Positions 1 through 8,600 of a stretch of DNA of 41,375 bases are shown here, piece by piece. Under the pieces are notes generated by a model. The model did no database searches. It was given only the letters and a program-made list of their open reading frames with translations, and was not told the origin of the DNA. The stretch is from JBDRNE01 sp043812935. GTDB taxonomy: Bacteria; Omnitrophota; Gorgyraeia; Tantalellales; Tantalellaceae. Numbering within the stretch: the stretch's first letter is position 1; each line of letters opens with the position of its first letter. Both the position numbers and the translations under genes were made by a program. Where the stretch lies: contig JBDRLO010000077.1 of the NCBI GenBank assembly GCA_043812935.1, positions 1 to 41,375 of the forward strand. The letters run 5' to 3'.

Positions 1-1
1 C

Positions 2-514
2 AGTTCTAACCTTGCACGTTATGATGGGGTTCATTACGGGCATAGGGATCGCAAAGCCAATGATTTGATAGAAATGTATATTGGAAGCAGAAACCAGGGG
101 TTTGGAACAGAAGCGAAACGCCGTATTCTATTAGGTACGTATGCGTTAAGCAGCGGATATTATGAAGCTTTTTATTTGAAAGCTCAAAAAGTACGGACGA
201 AAATTTCAAACGATTTTAAAGAAGCGTTTAAAGTGTGTGATTGTATATTAACGCCGACTACTCCAACAACTGCTTTTAAAATCGGAGAGCACATAGAAGA
301 TCCGTTGGAAATGTATCTTTCAGATGTTTTTACTATTCCCGCTAATCTTGCTGGGCTTCCAGCAATATCCGTTCCATGCGGTTTTGATAAAGGGAATCTG
401 CCTGTAGGGCTTCAGCTTATGGCAGAACCGTTTAAAGAAGAAGTTTTGATTAAAAGCGCCCATGCCTTTGAACAGAATACGCCGCATCACAAGATAAGGG
501 CAAAAGTTAATTAG
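2..514 (+). CDS. gatA: Asp-tRNA(Asn)/Glu-tRNA(Gln) amidotransferase subunit A, C-terminal part (partial)
   Basis: This is the C-terminal third of the amidase-family subunit that releases ammonia from glutamine for the GatCAB complex, which converts Glu-tRNA(Gln) or Asp-tRNA(Asn) to the amidated form. The frame is open from base 2, so the start and the Ser-Ser-Lys catalytic core lie outside the window. Visible landmarks are SNLARYDGVHYGHR at the very edge, then GFGTEAKRRILLGTYALS, TPTTPTTAFKIGE and the closing GLPVGLQL-type segment (read as GNLPVGLQLMAEPF). All are typical of the GatA C-terminus. The stop is TAG at 512-514. gatB follows after 35 nt with an AAGGGT ribosome binding site, so the two are co-transcribed. 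Identification is firm; only completeness is unknown. Confidence 0.95.
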   Translation, partial: SSNLARYDGVHYGHRDRKANDLIEMYIGSRNQGFGTEAKRRILLGTYALSSGYYEAFYLKAQKVRTKISNDFKEAFKVCDCILTPTTPTTAFKIGEHIEDPLEMYLSDVFTIPANLAGLPAISVPCGFDKGNLPVGLQLMAEPFKEEVLIKSAHAFEQNTPHHKIRAKVN

Positions 515-549
515 AATTGGTTTAGCTAGTTGAAATAAAAAAGGGTAGT

Positions 550-1991
550 ATGAGCAATAAATATGAAACAGTGATAGGGCTGGAAGTGCATGTTCAGCTT
601 GCCACAAAAACAAAAGCTTTTTGCGGGTGCAGTACAAAGTTTGGCGCAGTGCCGAATACGCAGGTTTGTCCGGTTTGTCTTGGACTGCCTGGGGTTCTTC
701 CGGTTTTTAATAAAAAGGCTTTTGAATATGCTATAAAACTGGCTATTGCTCTTGATTGTGATATTCAGAGTATAGTGAAGTTTGACCGGAAAAATTATTA
801 TTATCCGGATTTGCCAAAAAATTATCAGATTAGCCAGTATGATATGCCTTTGGCGTATAATGGGAAAATTGTGATTGATGTGGAAAAAGACGGAAAGCTC
901 AGGACTATCGGTGTTACCCGCGCTCATTTGGAAGAAGATGCCGGAAAACTTATTCATGACGACCGGTTGCCTTTTAGTTATGTGGATCTTAACCGGACAG
1001 GCACGCCTCTTTTGGAAATTGTTTCTGAACCGGATATTAGAACCCCGGATGAGGCTTATAAGTATCTTACCGTGCTTAAGCAGATTATCGAATATTTAGA
1101 GATTTCAGATTGCAATATGGAAGAAGGAAGCCTTCGGTGTGACGCGAATATTTCCATAAGAAAAAAGGGTATGGCAAAATTAGGCAGCAAAGTAGAGATA
1201 AAAAATCTTAATTCATTCAAAGCTGTTCGGGACGCGCTTTCTTTTGAAGAAGTCAGGCAGGAAGAAATTCTTGAAGACGGCGGCAATATACCGCAGGAAA
1301 CCCGGTTATGGGATGCAGATAAAAATGTAACGATTTCCATGAGATCTAAAGAGGAGGCGCATGATTACAGGTATTTTCCGGATCCTGATCTTGTGCCTTT
1401 TGAAGTAAAAAGGATGATATTGAAGATATAAGAAAGACCATGCCGGAACTACCCGCGGAAAAACTAAAAAGGTTTTCAGTAGAGTATAAACTTAATGCTA
1501 AAGATGTTGAAGTGATTATTTCACAAAAAGATACCGCTGATTTTTTTGAAAAAGTTGTAAAAAATATGAAAAACCCTCAAATTGCCGCAAATTGGATAAA
1601 AGGCGAGGTCCTGAAACATCTGAAAGAAAAGAATACGGATATTAAAAGATTGAATTTGGATTCCTCTGATTTGTCAAAAATAATTCTAATGGTTGAGAAC
1701 GGGACAATCAGCGGGTTATCCGCAAAAGAGGTTCTTGCGGTGTGTATTGAAACAGGAGATAAGCCGGATGATATTATAGATAAAAAAGGGCTTAAACAGG
1801 TTTCGGATAAAGATGAGTTAAGCCGCATTGTTTCCGAAGTGATTGAAAACAATATAAAATCGGTTACGGATTATAAGAACGGAAAAACAAACGCGTTAAG
1901 TTTTTTGGTTGGGCAGGTAATGAAAGCGAGTAAAGGTAAAGCAAACCCTAAAGTTGCGGGAGAAATGCTTCGAAAAGCGTTGTTGCCTTAA
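550..1991 (+). pseudogene. gatB: Asp/Glu-tRNA amidotransferase subunit B, interrupted by a one-base frameshift
   Basis: GatB binds the mischarged tRNA and performs the kinase and transamidation step with GatA. The first frame (550-1431, 293 aa) begins MSNKYETVIGLEVHVQL and includes the zinc-type cysteines CGCS and CPVCLGLPG, then RYFPDPDLVPFEV. It then runs into a stop at 1429-1431. The second frame (from about 1410, ending at 1991) continues with DDIEDIRKTMPELPAEK, the helical domain and the YqeY-like tRNA-binding tail. Joined, they give about 476 aa, the normal length. The break is in the five-A run at 1407-1411: one extra A restores a single frame. No other damage is visible, so a sequencing or assembly slip in a homopolymer is the simplest explanation. 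A genuine mutation or a corrected slippage product cannot be excluded. Confidence 0.88.
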
Positions 1992-2073
1992 ATCGGGTTT
2001 AAAAAGTTTTACAGGAGTTTATTTTAAACGGTCGCAAAAAACGCAAGGCATCATAATTTTGAGGGGGAGAACT

Positions 2074-3345
2074 ATGAAAAAGAGAGTTGTTGCAGGCGTG
2101 ATCCTTGTGTTTTTATTGTTAACATGTTTTTTTAGTTATGCGGTAGATGTAAATATCATAGATAATTCTAAAGAGCTTTTTAAACAGATCCAGCTCTTTG
2201 CGGATTCAATAACATTAATTAGCGCCGATTATGTTGAACCGGTAAGTGTAAAAGATCTGGTGTATGGAGCCATTAAAGGTATGATGACAAATCTTGGCGG
2301 GTATAACCAGTTTTTGGATCCTGAAAGTTTTAAGGAAATCACGGAAGAGACAAAAGGAGAATTTGGCGGGTTGGGTGTAAGCGTGGGGATGAGGGATGGT
2401 GTTTTGACGGTTATTTCCCCGATGGAAGATACGCCCGCTTATAAAGCCGGAATAGAACCGGGAGACAAGATTGTTAAGATAGGCGATGAAATAACAAGGG
2501 ATATGCCGTTTGATGAAGCCATAAAAAAAATGCGCGGTAATCCCGGAACCAAAATCAAATTGACAATAATACGTGAAGGTGAAAACAAGATATTGGAGTT
2601 TTTGCTGACGCGTGCTGTTATTAAACTTCAAAGCATAAAAGAAAACAGGATTTTTGACGGTACTATCGGATACATAAAGATCGTGGAATTTCAGGAAAAA
2701 ACAACAAAAGATCTGGTAAAGAATATTGTTGAATTGCGAAAAAAAGGCGCTGAGGATCTTGTTCTTGACCTGCGGAATAATCCGGGGGGACTGCTGGACG
2801 CCGCGATAGAAGTGTCGGATTTGTTTCTTCCCCCGAATGCAATGATAGTTTATACCGAGGGAAGAAATCCTGAAAAGAGAATGGAGTTTAAGGCGAAAAA
2901 AGAATCAAAATTTGATGATATGGATCTGGTTCTTATTGTTGACAGTGGTTCAGCGAGCGCGTCTGAAATATTTGCGGGCGCTTTAAAAGATAATAAACGA
3001 GCTTTAATCGTTGGTGTGCCTACATTTGGAAAGGGTTCAGTACAAACTGTTATTCCTCTTGAGGATAAGTCTGCTTTACGTTTAACAACAGCATCTTACT
3101 ATACTCCGGCAGGTAAAAATCTGCGAAATAAGGGCATTGACCCGGATGTGTATGTTGAAAAAATGGAATTAACGGCAGAAATATCGATGGAAGAAGAAGC
3201 TACTAAAACAAAAGTTTTTGAAAAATTGGAAGAAAAAGTTCCACCGAAACCTGAACATGAAGATGAGTACGATAACCAGATTCAGGTAGCCGTAAATATA
3301 TTAAAAGGCATAAGAATTTTTGAAGGATATAAAACTGACAGCTAA
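2074..3345 (+). CDS. S41 family carboxy-terminal processing protease
   Basis: Secreted or periplasmic serine protease of the CtpA/Prc type, 423 aa. An N-terminal hydrophobic segment (MKKRVVAGVILVFLLLTC, residues 1-23) acts as signal or anchor. A PDZ domain (GGLGVSVGMRDG to KIVKIGDE, about residues 98-140) follows. The S41 catalytic core contains DLRNNPGGLLDAA, GSASASEIFAG and FGKGSVQTV. By spacing to the family, the nucleophile is Ser295 and the general base is Lys320, 25 residues apart as in Prc. The C-terminal tail is acidic. The ATG at 2074 was chosen for the GAGGGGGAG ribosome binding site and the signal peptide; the frame is open back to 1954 inside gatB. The next gene follows 19 nt downstream, an arrangement common for ctp genes with envelope remodelling factors. 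No EnvC/NlpD-type gene is seen next to it. Confidence 0.93.
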   Translation: MKKRVVAGVILVFLLLTCFFSYAVDVNIIDNSKELFKQIQLFADSITLISADYVEPVSVKDLVYGAIKGMMTNLGGYNQFLDPESFKEITEETKGEFGGLGVSVGMRDGVLTVISPMEDTPAYKAGIEPGDKIVKIGDEITRDMPFDEAIKKMRGNPGTKIKLTIIREGENKILEFLLTRAVIKLQSIKENRIFDGTIGYIKIVEFQEKTTKDLVKNIVELRKKGAEDLVLDLRNNPGGLLDAAIEVSDLFLPPNAMIVYTEGRNPEKRMEFKAKKESKFDDMDLVLIVDSGSASASEIFAGALKDNKRALIVGVPTFGKGSVQTVIPLEDKSALRLTTASYYTPAGKNLRNKGIDPDVYVEKMELTAEISMEEEATKTKVFEKLEEKVPPKPEHEDEYDNQIQVAVNILKGIRIFEGYKTDS

Positions 3346-3364
3346 TAAATGCAAGGTTGGTTAG

Positions 3365-4570
3365 ATGACTAAACGTTTAAAGCTATTCATCGTATTGGGA
3401 ATTGTTGTTTTCTTTTTTTGGTATTCATTTTTTCATGTAAAGGATGCAACTAAGACCATTTCAAATGTTGAGAGCAGCGTATTATCGCTTCTCAATGAAT
3501 ACGGCATAAAAAATACTGATATTGTTTCCAGAGATAGTGTTAAGTGGAAAAAATCAACATTACGCGGTGAAACGATTAGTTATGTTTTTAGTCCTGCCGA
3601 ATCTCTTCCCGCGGCCCGGATACCTAAACAAGTTGAAAGTTGTCTTAAGCCTATTAAAAAAACTTTACTTAAACAGAATTTATTTTATTTTGATAAAGAT
3701 ACGCCTGTTTTAAAATTAGAAATCGTGTATAGGAAACAGCCGGTTCTGATAGTTATAATAAAAAATATAAAACCGGACTGGATGGCTCTTGCGTATGACA
3801 AAGAAGAGAAAACAAGAGTATCTAAAGAAATAGTCAAACATACCCCAGTTCCTAAAAAATCTGTAGAAAAAGAGCAAATTACGGAAAATAAAAACCCGAA
3901 AATAGCGTTAATCCTTGATGATTTCGGGTATAGCAAAAGGAATCTAAATTTTTTAAAGGAGTTGAAAATACCAGTTACTTTAGCGGTTTTGCCGGAAACC
4001 CCGTATGCCCGGGCAATATGTGCGTTTGCGGAAAAAAACGGATGCGAAACAATTGTTCATTTACCAATGCAGCCGGAGAATGAAGATGAAGATCTTGAGA
4101 AAGATACTGTTACTGTGGACATGAAAGATCAGGAGGTAAGAAATTGCATAAGTAACGCGTTTAAATCCGTTTATACGGCAAAAGGGCTTTCTAACCATAT
4201 GGGATCCAGGGCAACAAAAAATAAAGATTTAATGGCAATCGTGATTAAAGAGTTAAAAGATGCGAACAAATTTTTTGTGGATTCGTATACCACAAATGAA
4301 TCCGTATGTGAAGAGTTGGCGAAGGAAAATAATGTGCCGTACATAAAAAGGGATATGTTTATTGATAACAAATCTGATCAGGATTATATTGAACGTCAGT
4401 TGGAGAAGGTCCAGGAAATGGCTCTGGCCAAAGGGTCGGCAGTGGCAATCGGGCATGACAGGGTTTCAACTATGAAAGCGCTGCAGAAAATGGTGCCTAA
4501 AATTAAAAGTAAAGGCGTTGAATTTGTTTTTCTGCCGAGACTAATGAATAAAAACAAGCCGGACCATTAA
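3365..4570 (+). CDS. Divergent polysaccharide deacetylase family protein (YibQ/DUF610 type)
   Basis: A 401-residue membrane-anchored protein. Residues 1-25 form one hydrophobic helix (LFIVLGIVVFFFWYSFF). A variable linker of about 150 residues follows, then the divergent polysaccharide deacetylase fold from about residue 182 to the end. Family motifs are ALILDDFGYS (Asp185, Asp186), HLPMQP (His232), NHMGSRAT (His278) and AIGHDR (His364). Proteins of this family usually sit beside EnvC- and S41-type genes and are thought to act on peptidoglycan-linked sugars, though their substrate is not established. The gene lies 19 nt after the S41 protease and 33 nt before tsaD, so it belongs to the same operon. 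The start is ATG, with a weak AAGGTTGG upstream. Confidence 0.85.
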   Translation: MTKRLKLFIVLGIVVFFFWYSFFHVKDATKTISNVESSVLSLLNEYGIKNTDIVSRDSVKWKKSTLRGETISYVFSPAESLPAARIPKQVESCLKPIKKTLLKQNLFYFDKDTPVLKLEIVYRKQPVLIVIIKNIKPDWMALAYDKEEKTRVSKEIVKHTPVPKKSVEKEQITENKNPKIALILDDFGYSKRNLNFLKELKIPVTLAVLPETPYARAICAFAEKNGCETIVHLPMQPENEDEDLEKDTVTVDMKDQEVRNCISNAFKSVYTAKGLSNHMGSRATKNKDLMAIVIKELKDANKFFVDSYTTNESVCEELAKENNVPYIKRDMFIDNKSDQDYIERQLEKVQEMALAKGSAVAIGHDRVSTMKALQKMVPKIKSKGVEFVFLPRLMNKNKPDH

Positions 4571-4603
4571 ATATAGAATGTGTCAGGAATTTAAAGGTAA
4601 ACA

Positions 4604-5599
4604 ATGGTTACAATAGGAATTGAAACTTCTTGTGATGAAACTGCGGTTGCAGTTGTAGAAGACGGAAAAGTTCTTTCCAGCGAAATTTCTTCAAGTGTTC
4701 ATCTCCATTCGCGTTATGGCGGTGTGGTGCCGGAAATTGCTTCAAGGTATCATGTTGAATATATATTTCCGGTTTTTAAAAAAGCTTTAAAAGATGCCGG
4801 AAAATCCATAAAAGAAGTTGATCTTGTAACGGTTACGCGTGAACCGGGATTGCCAGGGTCATTGCTTGTGGGCACGGCATTTGCAAAAGCAGTGAGTTTT
4901 GCCGCGGGTGTGCCGCTTATAGGTGTAAACCATTTATACGCGCATGTTTTGTCATGTTTTATAAATAACCGGAAAAAGTGTGAAGTTGAAGGTGTTTTTC
5001 CGTTTGTGGGATCGGTTGTATCAGGTGGACATACAAACATATACTGGTGTGAGTCTTTGGATAATTTTGAGCTTATCGGCAGGACAAAAGATGACGCGGT
5101 TGGAGAAGCGTTTGATAAAGTCGCCAAAATACTTGAATTGGGATATCCGGGCGGTCCGGTAGTTGAAAAGAGAGCGACCCGGTTTTCTGGTCAAAAAGCA
5201 ATACCGTTCCCGCGTGCGTTATTGAATGATAAAACAGATTTAGATTTCAGTTTTAGCGGGATTAAAACAGCTGTGATGTATTATTGGCGTAGTTCTTCGA
5301 AAACTGAACAGGAAAAAAATAAAATTTGTTTTTCTTTTCAACAGGCAGCAGTGGATGTGATAGAGGAAAAAATCTTTAGGGCTATAAAAATAAAAAAAGC
5401 ATCAGTTTTAGCGGTTGGCGGAGGTGTTGTAAATAATAAATTATTACGGCAAAGGCTGATAAATCGGTCTAAAAAAGAAAAGATTGAATTGTATTTGCCG
5501 CAAATAAACTATTGTGCGGACAATGCGGCAATGGTAGCGGTTTTGGGAGAAGGTCTTTTTGCCTTTGGGGGGAAATCGCGTTTTTTAATAAAAGTGTAA
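4604..5599 (+). CDS. tsaD: tRNA N6-threonylcarbamoyladenosine transferase
   Basis: TsaD (Kae1/Gcp family) transfers the threonylcarbamoyl group to A37 of ANN-decoding tRNAs, working with TsaB and TsaE. The protein has 331 aa, the usual length. It starts with the ASKHA signature GIETSCDETAVAVV. The metal-binding pair is in VNHLYAHVLS (His110 and His114), followed by SGGHTNI, the FDKVAKILELGYPGGP segment and a closing CADNAAMVA with the metal-ligand Asp. The start at 4604 is supported by AAAGGTAAACA just upstream. It closes the operon begun by the S41 protease, and a small hairpin and a promoter-like sequence follow it. Confidence 0.96.
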   Translation: MVTIGIETSCDETAVAVVEDGKVLSSEISSSVHLHSRYGGVVPEIASRYHVEYIFPVFKKALKDAGKSIKEVDLVTVTREPGLPGSLLVGTAFAKAVSFAAGVPLIGVNHLYAHVLSCFINNRKKCEVEGVFPFVGSVVSGGHTNIYWCESLDNFELIGRTKDDAVGEAFDKVAKILELGYPGGPVVEKRATRFSGQKAIPFPRALLNDKTDLDFSFSGIKTAVMYYWRSSSKTEQEKNKICFSFQQAAVDVIEEKIFRAIKIKKASVLAVGGGVVNNKLLRQRLINRSKKEKIELYLPQINYCADNAAMVAVLGEGLFAFGGKSRFLIKV

Positions 5600-5601
5600 A
5601 C

Positions 5602-5636
5602 TTACGCTTAAAAAAATGCGTAATTTGTTATATAAT
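5602..5636 (+). promoter_or_regulatory. Small hairpin and candidate promoter before the MgtC-like gene
   Basis: TTACGC (5602-5607) and GCGTAA (5618-5623) form a 6-bp inverted repeat after tsaD, without a clear T-tract. A perfect TATAAT lies at 5631-5636; at 17 bp spacing the -35 would be TTAAAA (5608-5613), a 4/6 match. This would start transcription about 130 nt before the MgtC family gene. The -10 is good and the -35 weak, so this is a moderate call. Confidence 0.35.
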
Positions 5637-5770
5637 AATAATTAAGACTCGATAATGTGGGGTGTGCCAGTATTTTTAGTTTTAACCTTTTCTTTTGGTA
5701 GAGGGGGATAGAACTGTTGTGCATATGAAGTGTACCGTCTAAAATTTTATATTTAAGATTAGGAGATTGT

Positions 5771-6427
5771 ATGACGAGTTTGACGTTACTGATACGGATT
5801 TTAGTATCCGCGCTTTTAGGCGGGCTTATTGGAGTTGAAAGAGAATTACATGGGTGTGCTGCCGGGTTGAGAACGCATATATTGGTTTGTATGGGATCAA
5901 CCCTTTTTATGATGACTTCAATTATCGTTGCTGTAGATTACGGGCATTTAGGTGATACTGACCCGTCGAGAATCGCGGCCGGGGTGGTGACAGGTATTGG
6001 ATTCCTTGGAGCTGGTGCCATAATCAGATATGGAGCTTCAATCCGAGGGTTAACGACAGCCGCGAGTATCTGGGCGGTTTCAGCTATTGGATTAGCCGTT
6101 GGGTCAGCGTTATATGAAGCCGCGGGAATTACTACGATAGTAACTTTGGCTATTCTTATTTTGTCCAGGTTAGAAGAACGTATGGCATTAAAACGTCACG
6201 GTAAGAAACTAAAAATTATACTTTGTTCTACAAACATTGAAGAAGAAGAGGAATGTATTAAAAATGTTATTGAAGCTTACGGTGGTCGAATTAAACGCGT
6301 CGTTTGTAAAGATATTAAAGGAAAAAAACAATTTGTTTTTGATTTAATAGTAGCGCGTACTTATCAGAAAGACATGGTTTTTGAAATATCTTCACTTCCG
6401 AATGTGGAAAATGTGAAGTGGGAATGA
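5771..6427 (+). CDS. MgtC/SapB family membrane protein
   Basis: A 218-residue protein. The first 130 residues or so carry the MgtC signature: LLGGLIGVERELHGCAAGLR, GIGFLGAGAIIR and GLTTAASIWAVSAIGLAVG. At least four hydrophobic helices are visible. Residues 145-218 form a soluble tail of ACT-like character. In pathogens MgtC relates to magnesium limitation and F-type ATPase control, but most environmental homologues are uncharacterised, so I assign no substrate. The ribosome binding site is TTAGGAGATTGT before the ATG. The gene stands alone between a candidate promoter and a repeat element that begins at its stop codon, and no magnesium riboswitch is evident upstream. Confidence 0.88.
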   Translation: MTSLTLLIRILVSALLGGLIGVERELHGCAAGLRTHILVCMGSTLFMMTSIIVAVDYGHLGDTDPSRIAAGVVTGIGFLGAGAIIRYGASIRGLTTAASIWAVSAIGLAVGSALYEAAGITTIVTLAILILSRLEERMALKRHGKKLKIILCSTNIEEEEECIKNVIEAYGGRIKRVVCKDIKGKKQFVFDLIVARTYQKDMVFEISSLPNVENVKWE

Positions 6428-6428
6428 T

Positions 6429-6505
6429 AAATGTAACACGTTGCATGTTTCACGCAACACGAAAAACGTAATAAGTAACGGACAGGCACAGGGCCCTGTC
6501 CCTAC
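6429..6505. repeat. Composite repeat, locus 1: heptamer array plus GGACAGG hairpin
   Basis: Seven consecutive 7-bp units run from 6429 to 6477: AAATGTA, ACACGTT, GCATGTT, TCACGCA, ACACGAA, AAACGTA, ATAAGTA. At 6480-6505 comes a hairpin whose arms are GGACAGG (6480-6486) and CCTGTCC (6495-6501), with an inner CAGGG/CCCTG. Read on the minus strand this is hairpin first, then array, and it matches the right half of the longer element at 28273-28425. Even the adjacent units TCACGCA and ACACG are shared. It fills most of the space between the MgtC gene and the bactofilin gene. Confidence 0.85.
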
Positions 6506-6580
6506 TAAAACAAGCATAAGGTATAAGTGCGAATTAAATCCCGGCGAAAGCGGAGATTTAACCAAATAAAGGAGGGAGTA

Positions 6581-7129
6581 ATGAGGAGAAGAAAAGTTGA
6601 AGTAGCAGAAGGGGTACAGGAAAAGATTTTAGATGTGAATGCCAGCATGCAGGGTACGCTTCGCTTTGATGATCCGGTAAACCTCAGAATCAGCGGAAAA
6701 TTTGAAGGGACGTTAGATACTAAAGGGTCTCTTATGGTCGGAGAGAAAGCCGATATTAAAGCAAATATAACGGGCGAAATTATATCCGTGGCCGGAAACA
6801 TTAATGGAAATATTAAAGCTACAGAGATGATAAGTTTGGAATCAACGGCAAGGATGAATGGTGACATTGAAACTTTGAGGTTGTCGGTGGCGGAAGGCGC
6901 TGTTGTTAATGGACGTATTCATATGATAAGTCCGCAAGCTTTTAGTAATACTGAAGAATCGGATTGGATGAATTTAAAAGAACTTGCGGAATATTTGGAA
7001 GTGGACGCTAATAAAATTAAAGATTGGGTTAACGATGGTATGCTTCCCGGTACGCGTGATGGAAAAGAATGGGTGTTTGAAAGAACAAAGGTAGACGCAT
7101 GGATAACGGACGGTAAGATAAAGGGTTAA
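6581..7129 (+). CDS. Bactofilin fused to a C-terminal excisionase-like helix-turn-helix domain
   Basis: A 182-residue protein. Residues 20-115 are a polymer-forming bactofilin (DUF583) beta-helix, seen as repeats such as GTLRFDDPVNLRISGKFEG, GEKADIKANITGE and AGNINGNIKA. Residues 128-182 (DWMNLKELAEYLEVDANKIK to the end) look like an excisionase/MerR-type HTH domain of the kind that reads LTVKEVAEYLGVS in other proteins. Bactofilins form cytoplasmic filaments at the membrane that position envelope enzymes; a DNA-binding-type tail is unusual. The ATG at 6581 was chosen for its strong AAAGGAGGGAG site; an alternative start at 6527 lacks one. The next gene, one base downstream, encodes another HTH of the same class with a membrane anchor, so the pair probably work together. 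Confidence 0.85.
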   Translation: MRRRKVEVAEGVQEKILDVNASMQGTLRFDDPVNLRISGKFEGTLDTKGSLMVGEKADIKANITGEIISVAGNINGNIKATEMISLESTARMNGDIETLRLSVAEGAVVNGRIHMISPQAFSNTEESDWMNLKELAEYLEVDANKIKDWVNDGMLPGTRDGKEWVFERTKVDAWITDGKIKG

Positions 7130-7130
7130 T

Positions 7131-7496
7131 ATGTCAAAAAAATTGATGACAGCGCAGGAGCTTTCAGATTATTTGTCTTTAAAAGAAGACCAAATATCAA
7201 TGCTTGTTGAAGAAGGAGTTATTCCCGCTTATAAAATTGCGGGAGAACTTTTGCGTTTTCAAAAGGATCAAATAGATGCTATACGTTCGGAAATAGAATT
7301 CAGAATAAGAACCGGGAAAAAAAATGTGAATGTTAAACCCTCGGTTAGAAAAAAAGTTCAGCCAAATCCTTTGGACGGTGATATAGAAGCAAATTCGTTC
7401 AAAGACAGTATATCGGATTTTTTTTATTTTAATGATTTTTATATTGTGTCGGCTGTTGTAATTGTGCTTCTTTTAATTTTTATATTTCGAGGGTAA
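7131..7496 (+). CDS. Excisionase-like helix-turn-helix protein with C-terminal membrane anchor
   Basis: A 121-residue protein. Residues 5-55 (LMTAQELSDYLSLKEDQISM and on to RFQKDQIDAIRSE) are an excisionase-family HTH domain, related to the tail of the preceding bactofilin. A basic linker rich in Lys and Val (residues 62-78) follows, then an acidic-aromatic stretch. A single transmembrane helix (FYIVSAVVIVLLLIFIFRG, about residues 101-121) closes the protein. The topology puts the HTH in the cytoplasm, tethered to the membrane. A DNA- or protein-tethering role for bactofilin filaments is an inference from adjacency. Start ATG at 7131, directly after the upstream TAA. Confidence 0.75.
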   Translation: MSKKLMTAQELSDYLSLKEDQISMLVEEGVIPAYKIAGELLRFQKDQIDAIRSEIEFRIRTGKKNVNVKPSVRKKVQPNPLDGDIEANSFKDSISDFFYFNDFYIVSAVVIVLLLIFIFRG

Positions 7497-7631
7497 AAAG
7501 AACAGCTGAGCTTGCAATAAGAACATTTGTTAATATGGAGGGTGTATAAATAGAGATTAGTTTTGACTTAGATCTAACAGCCGACTAAATAAATTTAGCG
7601 CGGATTATTAGCAAAGGGAGCACTGATATGT

Positions 7632-8600
7632 ATGGATAACATTGCTAATTCAGGCAGGTTTAAATTAGTTGCTGTATTTCTGTTGCCGTTCTTATTGTTA
7701 TTTTCTTTTCTTGTACGATTTTCATGTGCTGATATAGTTGTTTTTAAAAATGGGTCTAAAATAAAAGGCCTTATAGTTGACGAATTTAATGATAGAATTA
7801 TTTTGTCAACCGCTGTTGGAGAAAAAACTATAGTGAAAAGCAGTATGAAATCCGCCATGTATGATACTGAAGAAGATTTTTTACTGCAAAAAGCCGAAAA
7901 TTATGAAAAAAGTTATCGTTATGTGAAAGCTTATTATGTTTATGAAAAAATTTTAGAATTAAACCCTCTTTGCGAGGAAGCTTCAAAGCGGTTATATTGT
8001 CTGCGAAACTATCTTGAAAATAGTGTCCGTAGGGAGGCAATCGAGGCCATATCTAAAAAAAATAATCCAGTGCGAATTGCTAAGGAACAAGGCAACCTTG
8101 AACAACTTGCGGAAACTTTTGGTGTTGTATTAGCCGGCAATGGTGAATATGTTTATGTAAAAGACGTTACTAGGGCAGCTTCAAATCAACTACGGGTTAA
8201 TGATAGGATAATTTCGGTTTGGGGAAAGAAAACCTCGTACATGGATGCGGAAGCGGTTGCGGCGCTTTTCATATCTTTTGGCGAAGTTAAATTTGAAATT
8301 GAGCGTATAGTTTTTCCGGTTTTATCCCAAAAAGATAATCTTTTTGCTTTGTACAAAAAGATTATTGGTGCAGAACTTAAACTTTGCGAAAAAGGTGTTT
8401 TTATAAACAAACTGATTCCAGGAGGCTGTTTTGACAAAATTGGTATACGTGAAGGAGATTTCCTTTCAAGTATAAATAAAAAAAATACGCGATATATGCC
8501 GATGTCAGTATTAACAGATACGATTGTAGCGAATAATGGTGTAAAAACAGAAATAGGTATTAGAAGAGATATTGTTTTTTGGAAAAAAGGTGTACAATGA
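7632..8600 (+). CDS. Secreted PDZ-domain protein of unknown function
   Basis: A 322-residue protein. The N-terminus has an export signal (LVAVFLLPFLLLFSFLVRFS, cleavage probably after SCA near residue 34). A short beta-rich domain follows (VVFKNGSKIKGLIVDEF to KSSM), then a TPR-like helical segment (AKAYYVYEKILELNPL, about residues 97-115). Two PDZ-like modules follow: a weaker one with LRVNDRIISVWG (about 185-200), and a clearer one with GVFINKLIPGGCFDKIGIRE and GDFLSSIN (about 255-290). PDZ modules here probably bind peptide C-termini in the periplasm, but no catalytic domain is present. Its stop overlaps the start of the HAMP gene (ATGA), so the two are translationally coupled. I recognise no specific family name. 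Confidence 0.65.
   Translation: MDNIANSGRFKLVAVFLLPFLLLFSFLVRFSCADIVVFKNGSKIKGLIVDEFNDRIILSTAVGEKTIVKSSMKSAMYDTEEDFLLQKAENYEKSYRYVKAYYVYEKILELNPLCEEASKRLYCLRNYLENSVRREAIEAISKKNNPVRIAKEQGNLEQLAETFGVVLAGNGEYVYVKDVTRAASNQLRVNDRIISVWGKKTSYMDAEAVAALFISFGEVKFEIERIVFPVLSQKDNLFALYKKIIGAELKLCEKGVFINKLIPGGCFDKIGIREGDFLSSINKKNTRYMPMSVLTDTIVANNGVKTEIGIRRDIVFWKKGVQ

Noticed and set aside
1400..1445. Programmed -1 frameshift in gatB
   Set aside because: The site has only GTA AAA AGG and no canonical X-XXY-YYZ heptamer or downstream stimulatory structure. No GatB is known to use frameshifting.
1954..2073. Longer N-terminus of the S41 protease
   Set aside because: It would overlap gatB and put 40 residues before the signal peptide. 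ATG 2074 has a strong ribosome binding site.
4750..5127. Minus-strand frame of 125 codons in tsaD
   Set aside because: Shadow of the conserved TsaD coding sequence; no motif and no translation signals.
5600..5770. Magnesium riboswitch upstream of the MgtC family gene
   Set aside because: No M-box-like conserved blocks are visible in the 170-bp gap, and there is no terminator-antiterminator pair.
7563..7591. Promoter before the PDZ gene (TTGACT with TAAATA)
   Set aside because: The -35 is good, but the -10 matches only three of six positions, so I cannot support it.
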